DNA of 64,000 bases from assembly GCA_047967505.1 (NCBI GenBank), contig CM106538.1. The stretch is one strand, 5' to 3'. This DNA comes from Dipteris shenzhenensis (Eukaryota; Polypodiophyta; Polypodiopsida; Gleicheniales). This document shows, piece by piece, positions 10,443 through 21,607 of this stretch (its first letter is position 1; every line of letters begins with the position of its first letter). A program made the position numbers and the translations under genes. The notes under the pieces are model-generated. The model was given only the letters and a program-made list of their open reading frames with translations, was not told the DNA's origin and ran no database searches.

Positions 10443-10924
10443 GAGCTCAATCCCAATCCTTGCACACCATGGAGGTCTCTGAACTTGCGTAGCTTCTCTG
10501 TGCCCAATGCCTTCATGAATATGTCAGCTACTTGATCCTCTGTGCTGACATAAACTAGATCAATAAGACCTAGTAAAACCTTCTCCTGCACATAGTGATA
10601 ATGCACCTCAATGTGCTTTGTTCTAGCATGATAGACTGGGTTATTTGCCAAGTGTATACTACTCATGTTGTCACAATAAATGACAACTGGCCCATCTGTA
10701 GACTTGCTAGAGGACACTGTAGGTCCACTGATATTTTGTGACTGTTGCATTGAGTTCTGTGCAACATTACCATTTTGTGCATCTACATCAATCATCACAT
10801 TTACTGGTTTATACCAGCTGCTCATCTCATAAAAAACAACATCTCTGCTCAATGTAAACTTACGAGTAGAAGGGTTATAGCATCTATACCCTTTCTGTTG
10901 AGAGAATAACCAATAAAGATGCAC
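10443..10924 (-). pseudogene. Copia A1 pol tail: integrase C-terminus joined to RNase H C-terminus
   Basis: One open frame begins with KGYRCYNPSTRKFTLSRDVV, the region normally found between integrase and RT, passes through a Gln/Asn/Ser-rich linker, and then enters VIYCDNMSSIHLANNP and RTKHIEVHYHYVQEK, the C-terminal third of copia RNase H, ending with DQVADIFMKALG. The entire RT (no YVDD anywhere) and the RNase H segment bearing SDADWAG are missing. The join is in frame, so the deletion is clean. The element cannot make its own RT and would depend on a relative for mobility. The frame is shifted by one base relative to the upstream integrase (near 10,905). Confidence 0.85.
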
Positions 10925-11499
10925 TTCTCAGCTTTTAGATCCAACTTGGACCCCAACTCATCTGGCACATGAACATAGGCAATGCAACAAAAAATTTTCA
11001 AATGAGAAATGTCTGGTTTCCTACTAGTATACATCTCCTCTGGTGTCATGCCATGTATTGCTGCAGTGGGAGTCCTGTTCATTATGTAAACTGTTGTAGC
11101 CATTGCTTCAGCCCAATAATAATTTGGTAGATCTTTCTCATTTAGCATGGCCCGAGATGCCTCTCCAATATGCCTGTTTTTCCTTTCTGCAAGTCCATTT
11201 TGCTGTGGGGTATGACTGCATGAATATTGCTGCTTTATGCCATGCTCCTGCAAGAACCTTGCAAACTCATTTGAGAGATACTCTCCCCCTCCATCTGACC
11301 TTAGGCATTTTATTTGCATGCCTGTTTCTTTTTCAACCATAGCTTTAAAAGCTTTGAAGTGCCCAAACACTTCACTTTTATTTTTCATAAAATACACCCA
11401 AACTTTTCTGCTGAAGTCATCAATAAAAGTGACAAAATAGTGGCAGCCTCCAATAGATGCAGCTTTAGTAGTCCACACATCAAAGTGGATTAATTTCAA
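10925..11499 (-). pseudogene. Copia A1 integrase core
   Basis: rve-type integrase catalytic core, which joins element DNA to the target. The first catalytic Asp lies in IHFDVW, the second in LRSDGGGEY and the Glu in NGLAERKNRH, so the DDE triad is complete. Downstream are WAEAMATTVYIMNRTPT and KIFCCIAYVHVP, standard copia integrase C-terminal blocks. The listed Met is internal to a polyprotein. Upstream sequence to about 11,780 is interrupted by stops. The copy at 21,608-22,182 differs by Ala to Val in the GEASRAML block. Confidence 0.88.
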
Positions 11500-12152
11500 T
11501 GGCTTTTTACTCTCTTGAACATGCCTAGGAAATGGTTTCCTTGCCTGTTTTCCAAACTAACAGGCTTCACAAACCTTATGCATTTCTACAACCTTGAATT
11601 TTTGCAATCCTGCAACAATATTTTGGGCTTGCATTGATTTAAGTCGCTATATATTAACATGACCAATGCGTTTATGCCAGATGTCAATATCTGCAACTAC
11701 ACCGATCCCATGTGCAAACATTGTTGCACTCAATTCAGGCATGCCCGCATCCAACGTAAACATCCTACCTTTCTTCTTTCCTTTTGCTATCAAAAGCGAC
11801 CGTTATCTTTCATATCCTCAACAAAGCATCAATGAGGATTAAATCTGACCTGCAAGCCCTGCTCAACCATTTGACCAATAGAAACCAGGTTCTTAGTGAT
11901 GTTCGGGACATGAAATACATCAGACAGGTATTTCTTTTTCCCATCCTACATAGACAAAGGAATTTTACCAATCTGCACAATAGGATGTGCAGTATCATCA
12001 CCAGTCTCCACAAATCCTGGTTTTTCCATTTTCCTTGCATCTTGCATCCATTCTGCATGACCTGTCATGTGGTTTGATGCACCTGAGTCAACATACCACA
12101 CATCATTTCGTTCTTCTGCACTTGTCACAGAATTGGTCATATGCTGCACCAT
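11500..12152 (-). pseudogene. Copia A1 protease and GAG-pre-integrase region, broken
   Basis: The frame from 12,152 contains DVWYVDSGASNHMTG, the copia aspartic protease active site (DSGA), followed by ARKMEKPGFVETGDDTAHP and a stop near 11,946. Continuation in the same region, with further stops, includes KNLVSIGQMVEQG-like sequence, the pre-integrase block that precedes the integrase zinc-binding part. Multiple stops between 11,500 and 11,950 make the polyprotein non-functional. Confidence 0.8.
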
Positions 12153-13207
12153 AAATAGATGCTCATTTCTATCATTACCCTATCTACTAGAAGATGCATA
12201 ATTGCCTTGCTGCAATTTTCCATTCATGATGTCATTCTACTTTTTGTAGCAGTCCTTAGGCATATGACCCATTTTACCACAGTAGTAGCATTCAACATTG
12301 TTGCTTGCATTTTGGCCTCTCTGCCATCCACCACGGCCTCTTTGGCTCCCCCTGCCTCTAAAGTTACCATGTCCTCCTCCATAGGATTGGTTTTCTTGAG
12401 TTTGCTACATATTCTGATTTCTACCACGGCCTGTAGATCGGCCTCCTCTACCTCTGCCTCTACCTCTTCCAGCATTTGAGTAGAAGACAGTTTCTTTTGA
12501 AGTTCCTCCTGAAGAAGATGCACCCCCATTTCTCTGCTCTTCAGAAATTAGAAGAGCAAACAACTCTTCAAAGTCAGGAAATTTTTCACGGACGGCAAGG
12601 ATGTCCAGAACTGTGCATAATCCTTTCCTAGACCATTCAAGGTCATAGAAACTAGATCATCATCTTCCACTGGCAACCCAATGGAAGCAAGTGCATAATC
12701 CTTTCCTAGACCATTCAAGGTCATAGAAACTAGATCATCATCTTCCACTGGCAACCCAATGGAAGCAAGTGCATCTGCAATTTTCTTCACCTTCATGTGG
12801 TAGTCATTGATGCTCAAATTTTCTCTCTGCACATTATGCAACTCCTGTTTGAGCTGCATTTTCTTGGCTTGCGTATTTGTGCTGTACATTTTTGCCAAAG
12901 TATCCCATGCCTCCTTTGGCGTACTTGCATCCTGAATATGCACAATCATAGAATCCGAAATATTGATAGACAGCCAGTACATAACTTTTCTGGCTCTCTC
13001 ATGCCATCCTTTAAATGCCTGCATTTCCTGTTGATTGCAAACATTAGGAAGAACTGGTTCTTCTTCATTTCCTATAATGAACTCCCAATAGCCTTTTCCT
13101 ATAAGGAAATTCGTCATTCTAAACTTCCATGCCTGAAAGTTATTCTTGTCAAGCTTTTCAGTGACAATCCGTGAAAGAGAATCAAACGCCATTACAAAAC
13201 ACTGCAA
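12153..13207 (-). pseudogene. Copia A1 Gag with zinc knuckle
   Basis: Structural nucleocapsid protein of the element. From 13,207 the frame shows the UBN2-type Gag start (LDKNNFQAWKFRMTNFLIGK) and KEAWDTLAKMYSTNTQAKKM. It carries a perfect 78-bp in-frame duplication (26 residues, from ALASIGLPVEDDD to GLGKDY; repeat units start near 12,616 and 12,694). The following Gly/Arg-rich segment (GRGRGRGRGGRSTGRGR) and the CCHC knuckle CYYCGKMGHMPKDC, near 12,240-12,290, lie in another frame. Stops follow at TAG near 12,240 and 12,180. The frame is lost near 12,600; the second copy has two extra bases there. Confidence 0.85.
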
Positions 13208-13723
13208 AATATTCTGTCACTGTGAAAAAACACAGGTTTTGCCTCACACGAGCAGATCTTCAAAACTGACGAAAGTGGTATTTGGCCACAGAGTCACTTC
13301 CTAGTGACGATTTTGCATCAACAGGCAACAAGCATGATTCTGCAACTCCCAATATCTTTGCACACAGGCATACGATGTGATTTCTATGGCAACTTTTCAT
13401 CGACCAGCTGAGCAGTGGTCGCACAGCAAAAATAGGACCTTTTTGTGAGTGCCTGTGAAGAACTTTCGCCTTCAAAACGAGCCCCGAAATGGCCTCGAAT
13501 CAGAAAAATAAAGTCACCGAGGGCTTTGCCCATGCCCGCAGCATATACTACGCTCTTGCCACACCGTAAAGGGTGTCTCAATCTGAGACAATGCACTCTT
13601 GCACTTCTAGCTGTGCTACCTGCAGAGATTTGCTCCCAAACTCGAAATAGGAAAGCAACACTAGTCCTCTTACCAGGACACCGCGAACATGGTTTGCTTT
13701 CTTGAGCTCCTTACCATGAATAA
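13208..13723 (-). other. Copia A1 leader (5' untranslated region)
   Basis: About 515 bp between the primer-binding site and the Gag start. No family motif lies in the short open frames on either strand. The same leader occurs at 23,893-24,408 and, with more divergence, at about 59,216-59,724, where it is attached to a different gag. Confidence 0.8.
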
Positions 13724-13736
13724 GGCTCTGATACCA
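13724..13736 (-). other. Copia A1 primer-binding site
   Basis: The minus strand reads TGGTATCAGAGCC immediately inside the 5' LTR, complementary to the 3' end of initiator tRNA-Met, as in most plant copia elements. Confidence 0.9.
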
Positions 13737-14088
13737 TGTGAAGATAGTGGGAGAGAGGGAAGGAGTCTCACTTGTGGCTTTCTCACATACACAATGGGGG
13801 AATACACACAGGTGGAGGCTGAAAACAGTTTTCCTCTTCTTAGTTGTGAAAGCCAAAAAAGAACTCTAGTACAAAGAAATAGAAGAACCCTATATGTGGG
13901 TCTCAAACCAAACTCAACTAACTAAGGTGGCATACTAATTGAGCCATGAACTAGAGTAGATAAGGATAGCTGTCATCTAGCTATTATTCGTGGGTGGTGT
14001 ACCAACCACATCTGCAGCTAACAAGTCGGTGACATAAATGCACAACAGTCACCCTGGCATATCGCGAGTGGAGCTTGATATCTCAACA
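13737..14088 (-). repeat. Copia A1 5' LTR
   Basis: 352 bp. Compared with the 3' LTR it has about 12 substitutions and a 2-bp indel (a CA unit), around 3.4 percent divergence by my hand count. CGGCT follows it. Confidence 0.93.
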
Positions 14089-14093
14089 CGGCT

Positions 14094-14665
14094 GAGAGTG
14101 AGTATGAGAGAATTATGAACGATTGGTCTGGCTGCATCAAAAGTTTGCTCATGGCAACAATTGGTATTGAGCATCAAACAGCAACCTACGATCAGCAAGT
14201 TGTGTCCAGCTATGGCGGAGGCTTCATCCATTATTTGCAACTGGGAATCGTGTATTTTCTCACCGATTGACAATGTGGCTTGCTCAGTCATTGCTGGCAC
14301 ACACAGATGCTTCAATAGATGTTTAAATCACCATGGCGAAGGAAAAATGAATTTGATCATAGAAATTGATGGGGCGAGCAGCTTGAATTGTGAGATCGTA
14401 TACAGGACTCTCATTGACTCGCAATTCAAGCATCATCCCAAAATAATCCTCCCCAAATCTCGGTTAATTCTTTGGGGAAAGCTCCAAACTTACATTGGAT
14501 ATTGTAGCAGAATTCATTTTTGTTTTGTCTCTGGCTTGTTGTGGGAAAGTCTCAAGCACTTGCCATTGTCTTCTTAGTCCTCCCTCCTAAAATTGGAGAT
14601 GATGGGGGTGTGAAATCATGATTGAATGCCCTTAATTAACAAGGAAACTGTGTCAGGTGTGTGTA

Positions 14666-14700
<35 letters not shown>

Positions 14701-15495
14701 ATCGAGAGTGATGTCCTGAACTATAAAATTCGTGATGTTTAGTTGACCTTATTGTGTGCTTATGGTTGGTTACAGATTGCACGAACAGAGGTGAGCACCT
14801 CATATACATACACTTCTGTTTATCCTTAATTAATCCAGGTACTTATAATTTTCATCTCTATGTTAGTATGCTTCTTCTATATTCTTCTTTATGTTTTGTT
14901 ACATGGACATGTAGCTAGAATGTTCTTTCCCATCATTAATTATTCTATTTGAGTCTTTTGGTTGATTCTCGTGTGCGTGTGTATGTGTTGCTTGTCATGA
15001 GAATGACCTGGATGTCTCTTCTCTAAAGGTGTTTTCCCAGTGCTTTTGGTTTTTTAGAATAGTCTTTTCTTGAGACTATTCTCATTTAAAAAACTTTTTT
15101 CTGATATAGATTTTGTAGTTTCATTTAAAAAAAAAGTGTGTATGTACACACACATACACCCACATATAATATTTTTATTGTTTAAGAGGATTTGTCCTTT
15201 CTATTGAAAATGATAAGTTTGGCCTTATAGATCAAAATTGAAGAGTTAAGTTGAGTTGGTTTAAGCCCTCGAAGGTCTTTCTAGTCAAATATTTATTGAA
15301 TGATATAACTCGTTTGTGGAGTGTTTTAGTTTTTAATTAGAAAGTCATTATTTAAATGAGAAGGTCTAATTTTATATTTTACTTTATGATTATGCATATT
15401 CATTATGTTTGAATAACTATTTAAACACTGTAAGAAATTTTATTTGAATTTTACTCCTTTGTTGTCTTAGCTCGTAACTTTGAAATCCATTACTT
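14094..15495. other. No recognised gene; GA microsatellite
   Basis: A plus-strand frame of 138 codons (14,161-14,577) and minus-strand short frames show no known motif, and the 138-codon frame is broken by the extra sequence in the duplicate (25,034-25,069). A (GA)n tract lies at 14,669-14,700. The twin region is 24,779-26,215. Confidence 0.4.
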
Positions 15496-15499
15496 TGAG

Positions 15500-16475
15500 A
15501 ATCCAGTCTTAGTATCTAAGCGATCTAGCCTCAGGAGTACTCTGGTATCTTAACACGGTCTATAATTCCCTTGGAAGAATGCTTAGACAATCAAGTTACG
15601 TATGTAAGCAATTTAACCTCAGGAGCACTCCGATCTCTTGATATCGTTTGCAATTCCCCTAACAGAATGCTTAGAGAGTCAGGTCATGCAATGTATAGTA
15701 TGTAAGTAATCTAGCCTCAAGAGCACTTCAGTCTCTTGACATGGTCTGCAATTCCCCTGGCAGAATGATTAGAGAATCAAGTCGTGCAATGGTATAGTAT
15801 GTAAGAAATCTAGCCTCGGGAGCACTCCGGTCTCTTGACATGATCTGCAATTCCCTTGGCAGAATGCTTACAGAATCAAGTCGTGCAATGTATAATATGG
15901 AAGCAAGCACTTGGATCTCTTGACCCAGTCTGCAATTCCCTTGGCAAAATGTTTACAAAATCAAGTCGTGCAATGTATATTATGTAAGCAATCTAGCCTT
16001 GAGAGTACTATGGTGTCTTTACATGATCTGTAATTCCCTTGGCAGAATGCTTAGAGAATTAAGTCATGCAATGTATAGTATGTAAGCAATCTAGCCTCAA
16101 GAGCACTTTGGACTCTTGACACGGTCTGCGATTCCCCTGGCAGAATGCTTAGAGAATCAAAGTCATGCAATGCATAGTATGTAAGCAATCTAGCCTCGAG
16201 AGCACTCTGAGGTCTCTGGACACAATCTGCACTTCCCCTAGCAGAATGCTTACATAATCAAGTCATGCGATTTATATTATGTAAGCAATCTAGCCTCGGG
16301 AGCACTCCAATCTCTTGACATTGTTTGTAATTTCTCTCGCAGAATGCCCACAAGTCATGCAATGCTTAGTATCTAAGCAATCTAGCCTCAGGAGCACTCC
16401 GGTCTTTTGACATGGTCTGTAATTCCCCTAGCAGAATACTCAAAGAATCAAGTTGTGCAATGCATAGTAATGTAA
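15500..16475. repeat. ~99-bp satellite, about ten copies (unit 1)
   Basis: CTAGCCTC-type anchors occur at 15,525, 15,613, 15,711, 15,810, 15,993, 16,091, 16,190, 16,290 and 16,382, giving a period of 88-100 bp. The partial unit between 15,890 and 15,990 has lost its anchor. Each unit holds AGCACTCCGGTCTCTTGAC, TCTGCAATTCCCCTGGCAGA and GTCGTGCAATGTATAGTATG. Units are 10-25 percent diverged, so the array is much older than the segmental duplication. Confidence 0.9.
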
Positions 16476-17400
16476 GTATATCTATTTCGATCACTTACTA
16501 TAAATTTCAAGCTCACTAATGTGTGTATATCTAATGTATATGTGCTCAATAGATTTTTAGTAATGATGATGGATTTGTATTGTGTGGTGTGTCCATGGGA
16601 GATTGATCAAACCGCCTCTATGCTATCCTTATTGGTGTGCATGTCTCTCATGATGATCGAACAAAAATTTAGACCTAGGGATTTGCCTTCATTCCTCTGA
16701 TCTTGCATGTCAGTCAATGATTGGAAACACATCTACATGCTCACAAGAATCAAATTGTATAGTTGAGAGAGAGAGAGAGAGGGAGAGAGGGAGAGAGAAA
16801 ATCTTACAAAAGCAAGTAATTTTGTTTTATGTGCAGAAGGTAACATGGAGTCTTTATGATGAGATGATAAATACTAACTTTTCCTAATAGGAAAAGTGGC
16901 ATATAGGCAACGTGATGCTAGTGCATGCATCATATTGAATATAAACACTTGCACTAAATTAACATAATGCTACTACATGCATCATATTTAATATAAAAAC
17001 TCCCATAAGATCAACATAAGGTTAAAGTTTTGGCCATCTTCTAATAAGTTTGTTCTATTTTATTCATGGTTCAATTCAAGTTGCTTCATGCAAAACTCTA
17101 GTAGCTAGTGACAGTTTGGGAGCATGCAAGGGAAACAAAATTGGATAAGGTGAAGTAAATACATGAGATTTTGGGAATTGAAAAGATCAAAAGTTGAAAA
17201 TATGTTCTATTAGGTACTAGTATGGGTGTAAAGCATGCATCTCCGTGACATACAAATTAAAGTGTTTTATTTAATTATTCAATACAATTTCTCATAAGTA
17301 GCATCTGTTTCAACTTACACTAAAATGTACAAGAGGAGGTCAAAAAATATAAGCTTCTCAAATTTCATATTTATTGAAGGGATATAATTATTGATCCAAA
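16476..17400. other. No gene seen
   Basis: AT-rich DNA with a short GA tract at 16,767-16,798 and a pair of diverged direct repeats (TGCTAGTGCATGCATCATATTGAATATAAA-like, split between 16,910 and 16,995). The twin is at 27,196-28,120. Confidence 0.5.
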
Positions 17401-17403
17401 AAT

Positions 17404-17664
17404 TCATAGTAGGGGTATATAAAATAGATAAAAAGTGATTACAGAGGGGTTTTCTAAATACCTTTTGAACACACGTTGTATAGCTAGCTTATGTAAGGTG
17501 GACCCTTCAAGCCTCGTACCCACTCTTATTTCCCCCTCTATGTTCTCAGTGAGATTGATCACACCCTCAAATACATAGCCATGCTCCTCATATCCTTGCC
17601 TCATTCTCAGGTACTTGCTCACTACTTCTGTGTGCCAGCAACTCCACTTTCTTGTGACCTTCAT
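17404..17664 (-). CDS. Unrecognised 86-codon ORF (unit 1)
   Basis: Met-initiated frame with non-repetitive, protein-like composition, including KWSCWHTEVVSKYLRMRQGY and GEIRVGTRLEGSTLHKLAIQ. I do not recognise a family. The C-terminal 15 residues are hydrophobic and may simply be read-through into non-coding DNA. It may be one exon of a decayed gene. The duplicate at 28,124-28,384 encodes the same protein, which is uninformative at about 0.2 percent divergence between units. No TATA box or splice sites were established. Confidence 0.3.
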   Translation of the reverse strand: MKVTRKWSCWHTEVVSKYLRMRQGYEEHGYVFEGVINLTENIEGEIRVGTRLEGSTLHKLAIQRVFKRYLENPSVITFYLFYIPLL

Positions 17665-17869
17665 ACTTTCACCACTTCATTACTGCAAGCTTTCTTCTTA
17701 CCGTTCAATAGATATGCCTCCTGCTAGCTCTCTTTTAGAAGATCTGCATTCTAAAATTGATTTTGTGACTTGCACTTTGGATTCCGACTAGTGTTATACA
17801 CCCATGCTTTCCTCAACTTTCTTACGAATCAAGAAATATTTCGATGATTCCTATCCAACCAAGGGTTAG

Positions 17870-18330
17870 CCATGCATGCAACACATGGCACCTCAATATT
17901 CTTGACATGTGGCACTCTCATAAGCACACCTGCCACATCATCGTGCTATATGCCACATTAGCCTTAACCACTTATCTGCCACATCAGCCTTATCCACTTT
18001 TCTACCCCATTAGTAGTCCGCATAAGCATGCCACACCACTTGCCACGTTGGTTGACACATCATCAATGACACATCAACACTAATGGCCCTAGTGCCATGT
18101 CACTAGCCTAGTCAATAGGACACATCATTAGTTGATTGCACCTTTTCCACATCATCATCCATGTGGACACTACCACATCATCATTGGCAGCCATGACAAT
18201 AGTTCCCAATCACTTGCCACATGAGCACCAATGCCATGTCATTCTGCCACAAAGTAGGGGCACATCATCATACCATGTCAGTTGCCCAGTCAACAGCATA
18301 GTTAGTCAAATAGTTTCATGTCATTAGTTC
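17870..18330. repeat. TGCCACATCA-rich degenerate minisatellite (unit 1)
   Basis: The words TGCCACATCA, GCCACATTAG, GACACATCATC and CCATGTCA recur irregularly. The same vocabulary fills 42,640-42,965. Twin at 28,590-29,050. Frames across it are His/Thr/Pro-rich artefacts. Confidence 0.75.
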
Positions 18331-18504
18331 CAGCGAGGAACACTTGCCTCCACACAGGCACATTTTTTGTATTCTTCATGTGACACAAAGTGCCATGCCA
18401 TCATAGAACAAATCATTATTTTTCCCTCTCTCTTAGGATCAAAGTTTGGCCATCCTTTTGGGAGCCATAAATTTTGATCCAAATGGAATTTCATAGTGCT
18501 CTAA

Positions 18505-18575
18505 AATGCAAATGAGCACCTCAGTTTGGTAGTTTGAGGTGCTCTACACAATGAGCACCTCAGTTTGGTAGTCTG
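18505..18575. repeat. Short tandem pair ATGAGCACCTCAGTTTGGTAG
   Basis: Two near-identical copies about 43 bases apart, with GAGGTGCTC between them forming a partial inverted repeat to GAGCACCTC. Twin at about 29,230-29,300. Confidence 0.7.
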
Positions 18576-18985
18576 ACTTTATCCAATACTCTTAATAAAA
18601 AATGAGCACACTATCCATTGCAGCGTGCCCATCAGCATAGAAAAATGAACGAGATAAAATTCATTTGCTACATTTTTTTCTCTGACTCCTTGTGTGGTGG
18701 TCAGATTCGTGTCAATTAGAATGCATTATAGATAAGCATGCACTTGAAAATTTGTTAACAAACCTTATATAGTGAAAATTTGTATTCTTTTAATAAGTCA
18801 ATTCCTTCATCCAATTATACCCTATCTAGGTGTTCTCTTAAATTAGTATTTTCAAAAGTTTTCTTATTCTAACTATTGTCAAACAACATGCAAATTTGAA
18901 ATGAGAGTGACCCCGATAGAGGAGGGCACAAATGACACACACATGACTTAGTGAGGTGGACAAAGTGGTGCTAAGGTGGTAAGGA

Positions 18986-19002
18986 ATACCTCGATCAGGT
19001 AT
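18986..19002. repeat. One-base-deleted palindrome, duplicate copy
   Basis: The same ATACCTCGATCAGGTAT as at 8,299, carried along by the segmental duplication. Confidence 0.6.
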
Positions 19003-20762
19003 CCACATGGGGTTGCCACAATGTAAACAAACCAACCAACAAAAAAGAAATATTTTGAAAAAATTTTGATTTTTTGGAAGACTCCTCTTGCTTAGATTGT
19101 CCCTCCTCGTTCCACCTTGAGCTTGTGCCATCTCCCCTCTCTTTCTCTCTCATTTAGCCTCCCTTGTTGCGATCCTCTTCTCGCCCTTCTCCGCTCTCAC
19201 TTGCTCTACTCCTTCGCCCATGGCTTCCTCTGTTGTTGCCCCTGCTGCTGCTGCCAACTCCCTCCACTCCTCCCAGGTTCCTCCTTCCCCCCCCCTCTCT
19301 CTCTCTCTCTCTCGGTTTTTTCTCTTTCTCTCAATGAAATGGCTTGTAGTGGAGCAGCGGCACCCAATATGCTAAGAATTAAAATGCGCTCAAGTGTGAG
19401 ATTTTTAGCATCCCACTCTTGCCTTGTAGCGTTACATGAATAGAGCAGCGGCACCCAATCTGTGAGAATTTAAATGCACACAATAGAGAGATTTTCATCA
19501 TCCTGATCTGGTGTTTGTAGTGTTGCATGCGTAGAGGAGGGGCACCCAAAATAAGTAGAGGATGCGAGAATTAGAATGTGTGAGCGAGAGAGAGGGAAGA
19601 GAGAGAGAGTCCTTCCCCACCTCCCTCCCTTCCATGTCCTTTTTGCTCATTTTAGTTTGGGGAGTAGAACTAGGACACTGGTGAGTCGTGACTACATGCT
19701 TTGTGTTTCTTCCAAGTTCCGTTGCTTTGTACAGTGGCTCGTTGAGGAAACTCTGTTTGTTGGGAATTCTTCATGTTGTCTCTCGACGAGCTTCTGCTGC
19801 TTCTCCCACCTCAGTGCTCACTCTTATGCCTTTGAAGCTTCCTGGTCTCACACTTCCACATCAGTAGCCCTCTCGAGTCTCATCATCCCACAAACTAGGC
19901 CTAGCTCCCTCATTGCTTGTGCGTTGAACATCAAAATAGAAAAGTTCAAGCGTTCATATATTATTGAGTTTGGATAGAAGTCGCTTTCATGAGTGGGTCT
20001 CCTCAGTCTTAGCATGATGTTTGCCATTGTTTCATTCATCCACCATCATTCCACTGTGAGTTTTGCCTGGTCATCATGACTCGTCATTCATGAATGAGGG
20101 TTGTTGCTGTGGAGTCCCTCCCCCAGCTTGGGCTCAAGAAATCCGTTGATGAAGATTGCAAGCATGCATTGGCGGAATGGCAAGTAAATCAATCTGATCG
20201 TTATTCAAGGCAAGCACATAGGTGATCGACAATCCAGCGAGACTTGCATCGTAAAATCTCGTAATTCAATGCAAGATGTGAAAACTTAAAAGATGTTCGA
20301 TTACTTTTCAAAGTGACAGTGAGAAGAAAGAGGAGACTATTGAGCCAGAGAGATTTTCTTCATAGGGAGTAGGGACCCAACAAAAGCTTGTGACTCCCTT
20401 CATGATGCCTCCCCTAATCCATGATCAGGAATCGAACTTCAACTTTGAAGTCTTGTCTCGTCTTTTGCCTGAAGCTATGATTTTTTATCCTGCAAAATGA
20501 CATATTGTACTTACTTGAGAAATAGCATGGTAAAGCAATATCTACGAGGGTCGTAACTCTTGTGGTCCTCCCTTTACGTGCTTTTTTGTGGCAACTAAAG
20601 GAAAACTTAGGCAAGGAGGCATTGGGTATTAGCAAAGGAAAATCTTGGGTCTATCTAGCCGAAAACAAGTTTGGCCTACATCAAAGACCATAAACAGCTG
20701 AGAGTGAGTATGAGAGAATTATGAACAATAAGTCTGGCCTACGTCAAAGACCATAAACGGCT

Positions 20763-21116
20763 TGTGAAGATAGTGGGAGAGAGGAAAGGAGTCTCACTTG
20801 CGGCTTTCTCACATACACAATGGGGGAATACACACACAGGTGGAGGCTGAAAATAGTTTTCCTCTTCTTAGTTGTGAAAGCCAAAAAAGAACTCTAGTAT
20901 AAAGAAATAGAAGAACCCTATATGTGGGTCTCAAACCAAACTCAACTAACTAAGGTGGCATACTAACTGAGCCACGAACTAGAGTAGATAAGGATAGCTG
21001 TCATCCAGCTATTATTCGTGGGTGGTGTACCAACCGCATCTACAGCTAACAAGTCGGTGACATAAATGCACAACGATCACCCTGGCATATCGCGAGTGGA
21101 GCTCGATATCTCAACA
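20763..21116 (-). repeat. Copia A2 3' LTR
   Basis: Matches 10,080-10,433 almost exactly; its A1 counterpart resembles it far more than the element's own 5' LTR does. Confidence 0.93.
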
Positions 21117-21125
21117 CTCCCCCTC

Positions 21126-21607
21126 GAGCTCAATCCCAATCCTTGCACACCATGGAGGTCTCTGAACTTGCGTAGCTTCTCTGTGCCCAATGCCTTCATG
21201 AATATGTCAGCTACTTGATCCTCTGTGCTGACATAAACTAGATCAATAAGACCTAGTAAAGCCTTCTCCTGCACATAGTGATAATGCACCTCAATGTGCT
21301 TTGTTCTAGCATGATAGACTGGGTTATTTGCCAAGTGTATACTACTCATGTTGTCACAATAAATGACAACTGGCCCATCTGTAGACTTGCTAGAGGACAC
21401 TGTAGGTCCACTGATATTTTGTGACTGTTGCATTGAGTTCTGTGCAACATTACCATTTTGTGCATCTACATCAATCATCACATTTACTGGTTTATACCAG
21501 CTGCTCATCTCATAAAAAACAACATCTCTGCTCAATGTAAACTTACGAGTAGAAGGGCTATAGCATCTATACCCTTTCTGTTGAGAGAATAACCAATAAA
21601 GATGCAC
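21126..21607 (-). pseudogene. Copia A2 pol tail lacking RT
   Basis: The same in-frame fusion of the integrase tail to the RNase H C-terminus as in A1, with changes such as YRCYSPS for YRCYNPS and EKALLG for EKVLLG. It keeps YCDNMSSIHLANNP and DQVADIFMKALG but has no YVDD-bearing RT. It carries the deletion already present before the duplication. Confidence 0.85.

Larger units (their letters stand above)
10080..14088 (-). mobile_element. Ty1/copia element A1, complete ends, lacks RT
   Basis: Minus-strand LTR retrotransposon of 4,009 bp. Its LTRs (10,080-10,433 and 13,737-14,088) both read TGTTGAGATAT...CTTCACA on the minus strand. The flanking 5-bp target-site duplication CGGCT lies at 10,075-10,079 and 14,089-14,093. 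The primer-binding site TGGTATCAGAGCC, next to the 5' LTR, matches the initiator-Met tRNA type, and a GAGGGGGAG tract abuts the 3' LTR. The internal order is gag, protease, integrase, RNase H tail. The RT and the front of RNase H are absent, which explains a length below the usual ~5 kb. The two LTRs differ at about 12 positions plus one indel. Confidence 0.93.
7997..18686. repeat. Tandem segmental duplication, unit 1
   Basis: This unit and the next (18,687-29,406) align end to end with roughly 18 substitutions plus a few length changes. It begins at GACTCCTTGTGTGG and ends at TCTGAC. At the junction TCTGAC runs directly into TCCTTGTGTGG, and unit 2 ends at TCTGAC before unrelated ATGTAGTCTAGG, so the breakpoints share the three bases GAC. 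The unit contains one copia element, a ~99-bp satellite, an 86-codon ORF and a TGCCACATCA-rich tract. Confidence 0.95.

Noticed and set aside
14161-14577. 138-codon plus-strand frame as a gene
   Set aside because: No motif, and the duplicate copy has extra sequence that breaks it; treated as chance.
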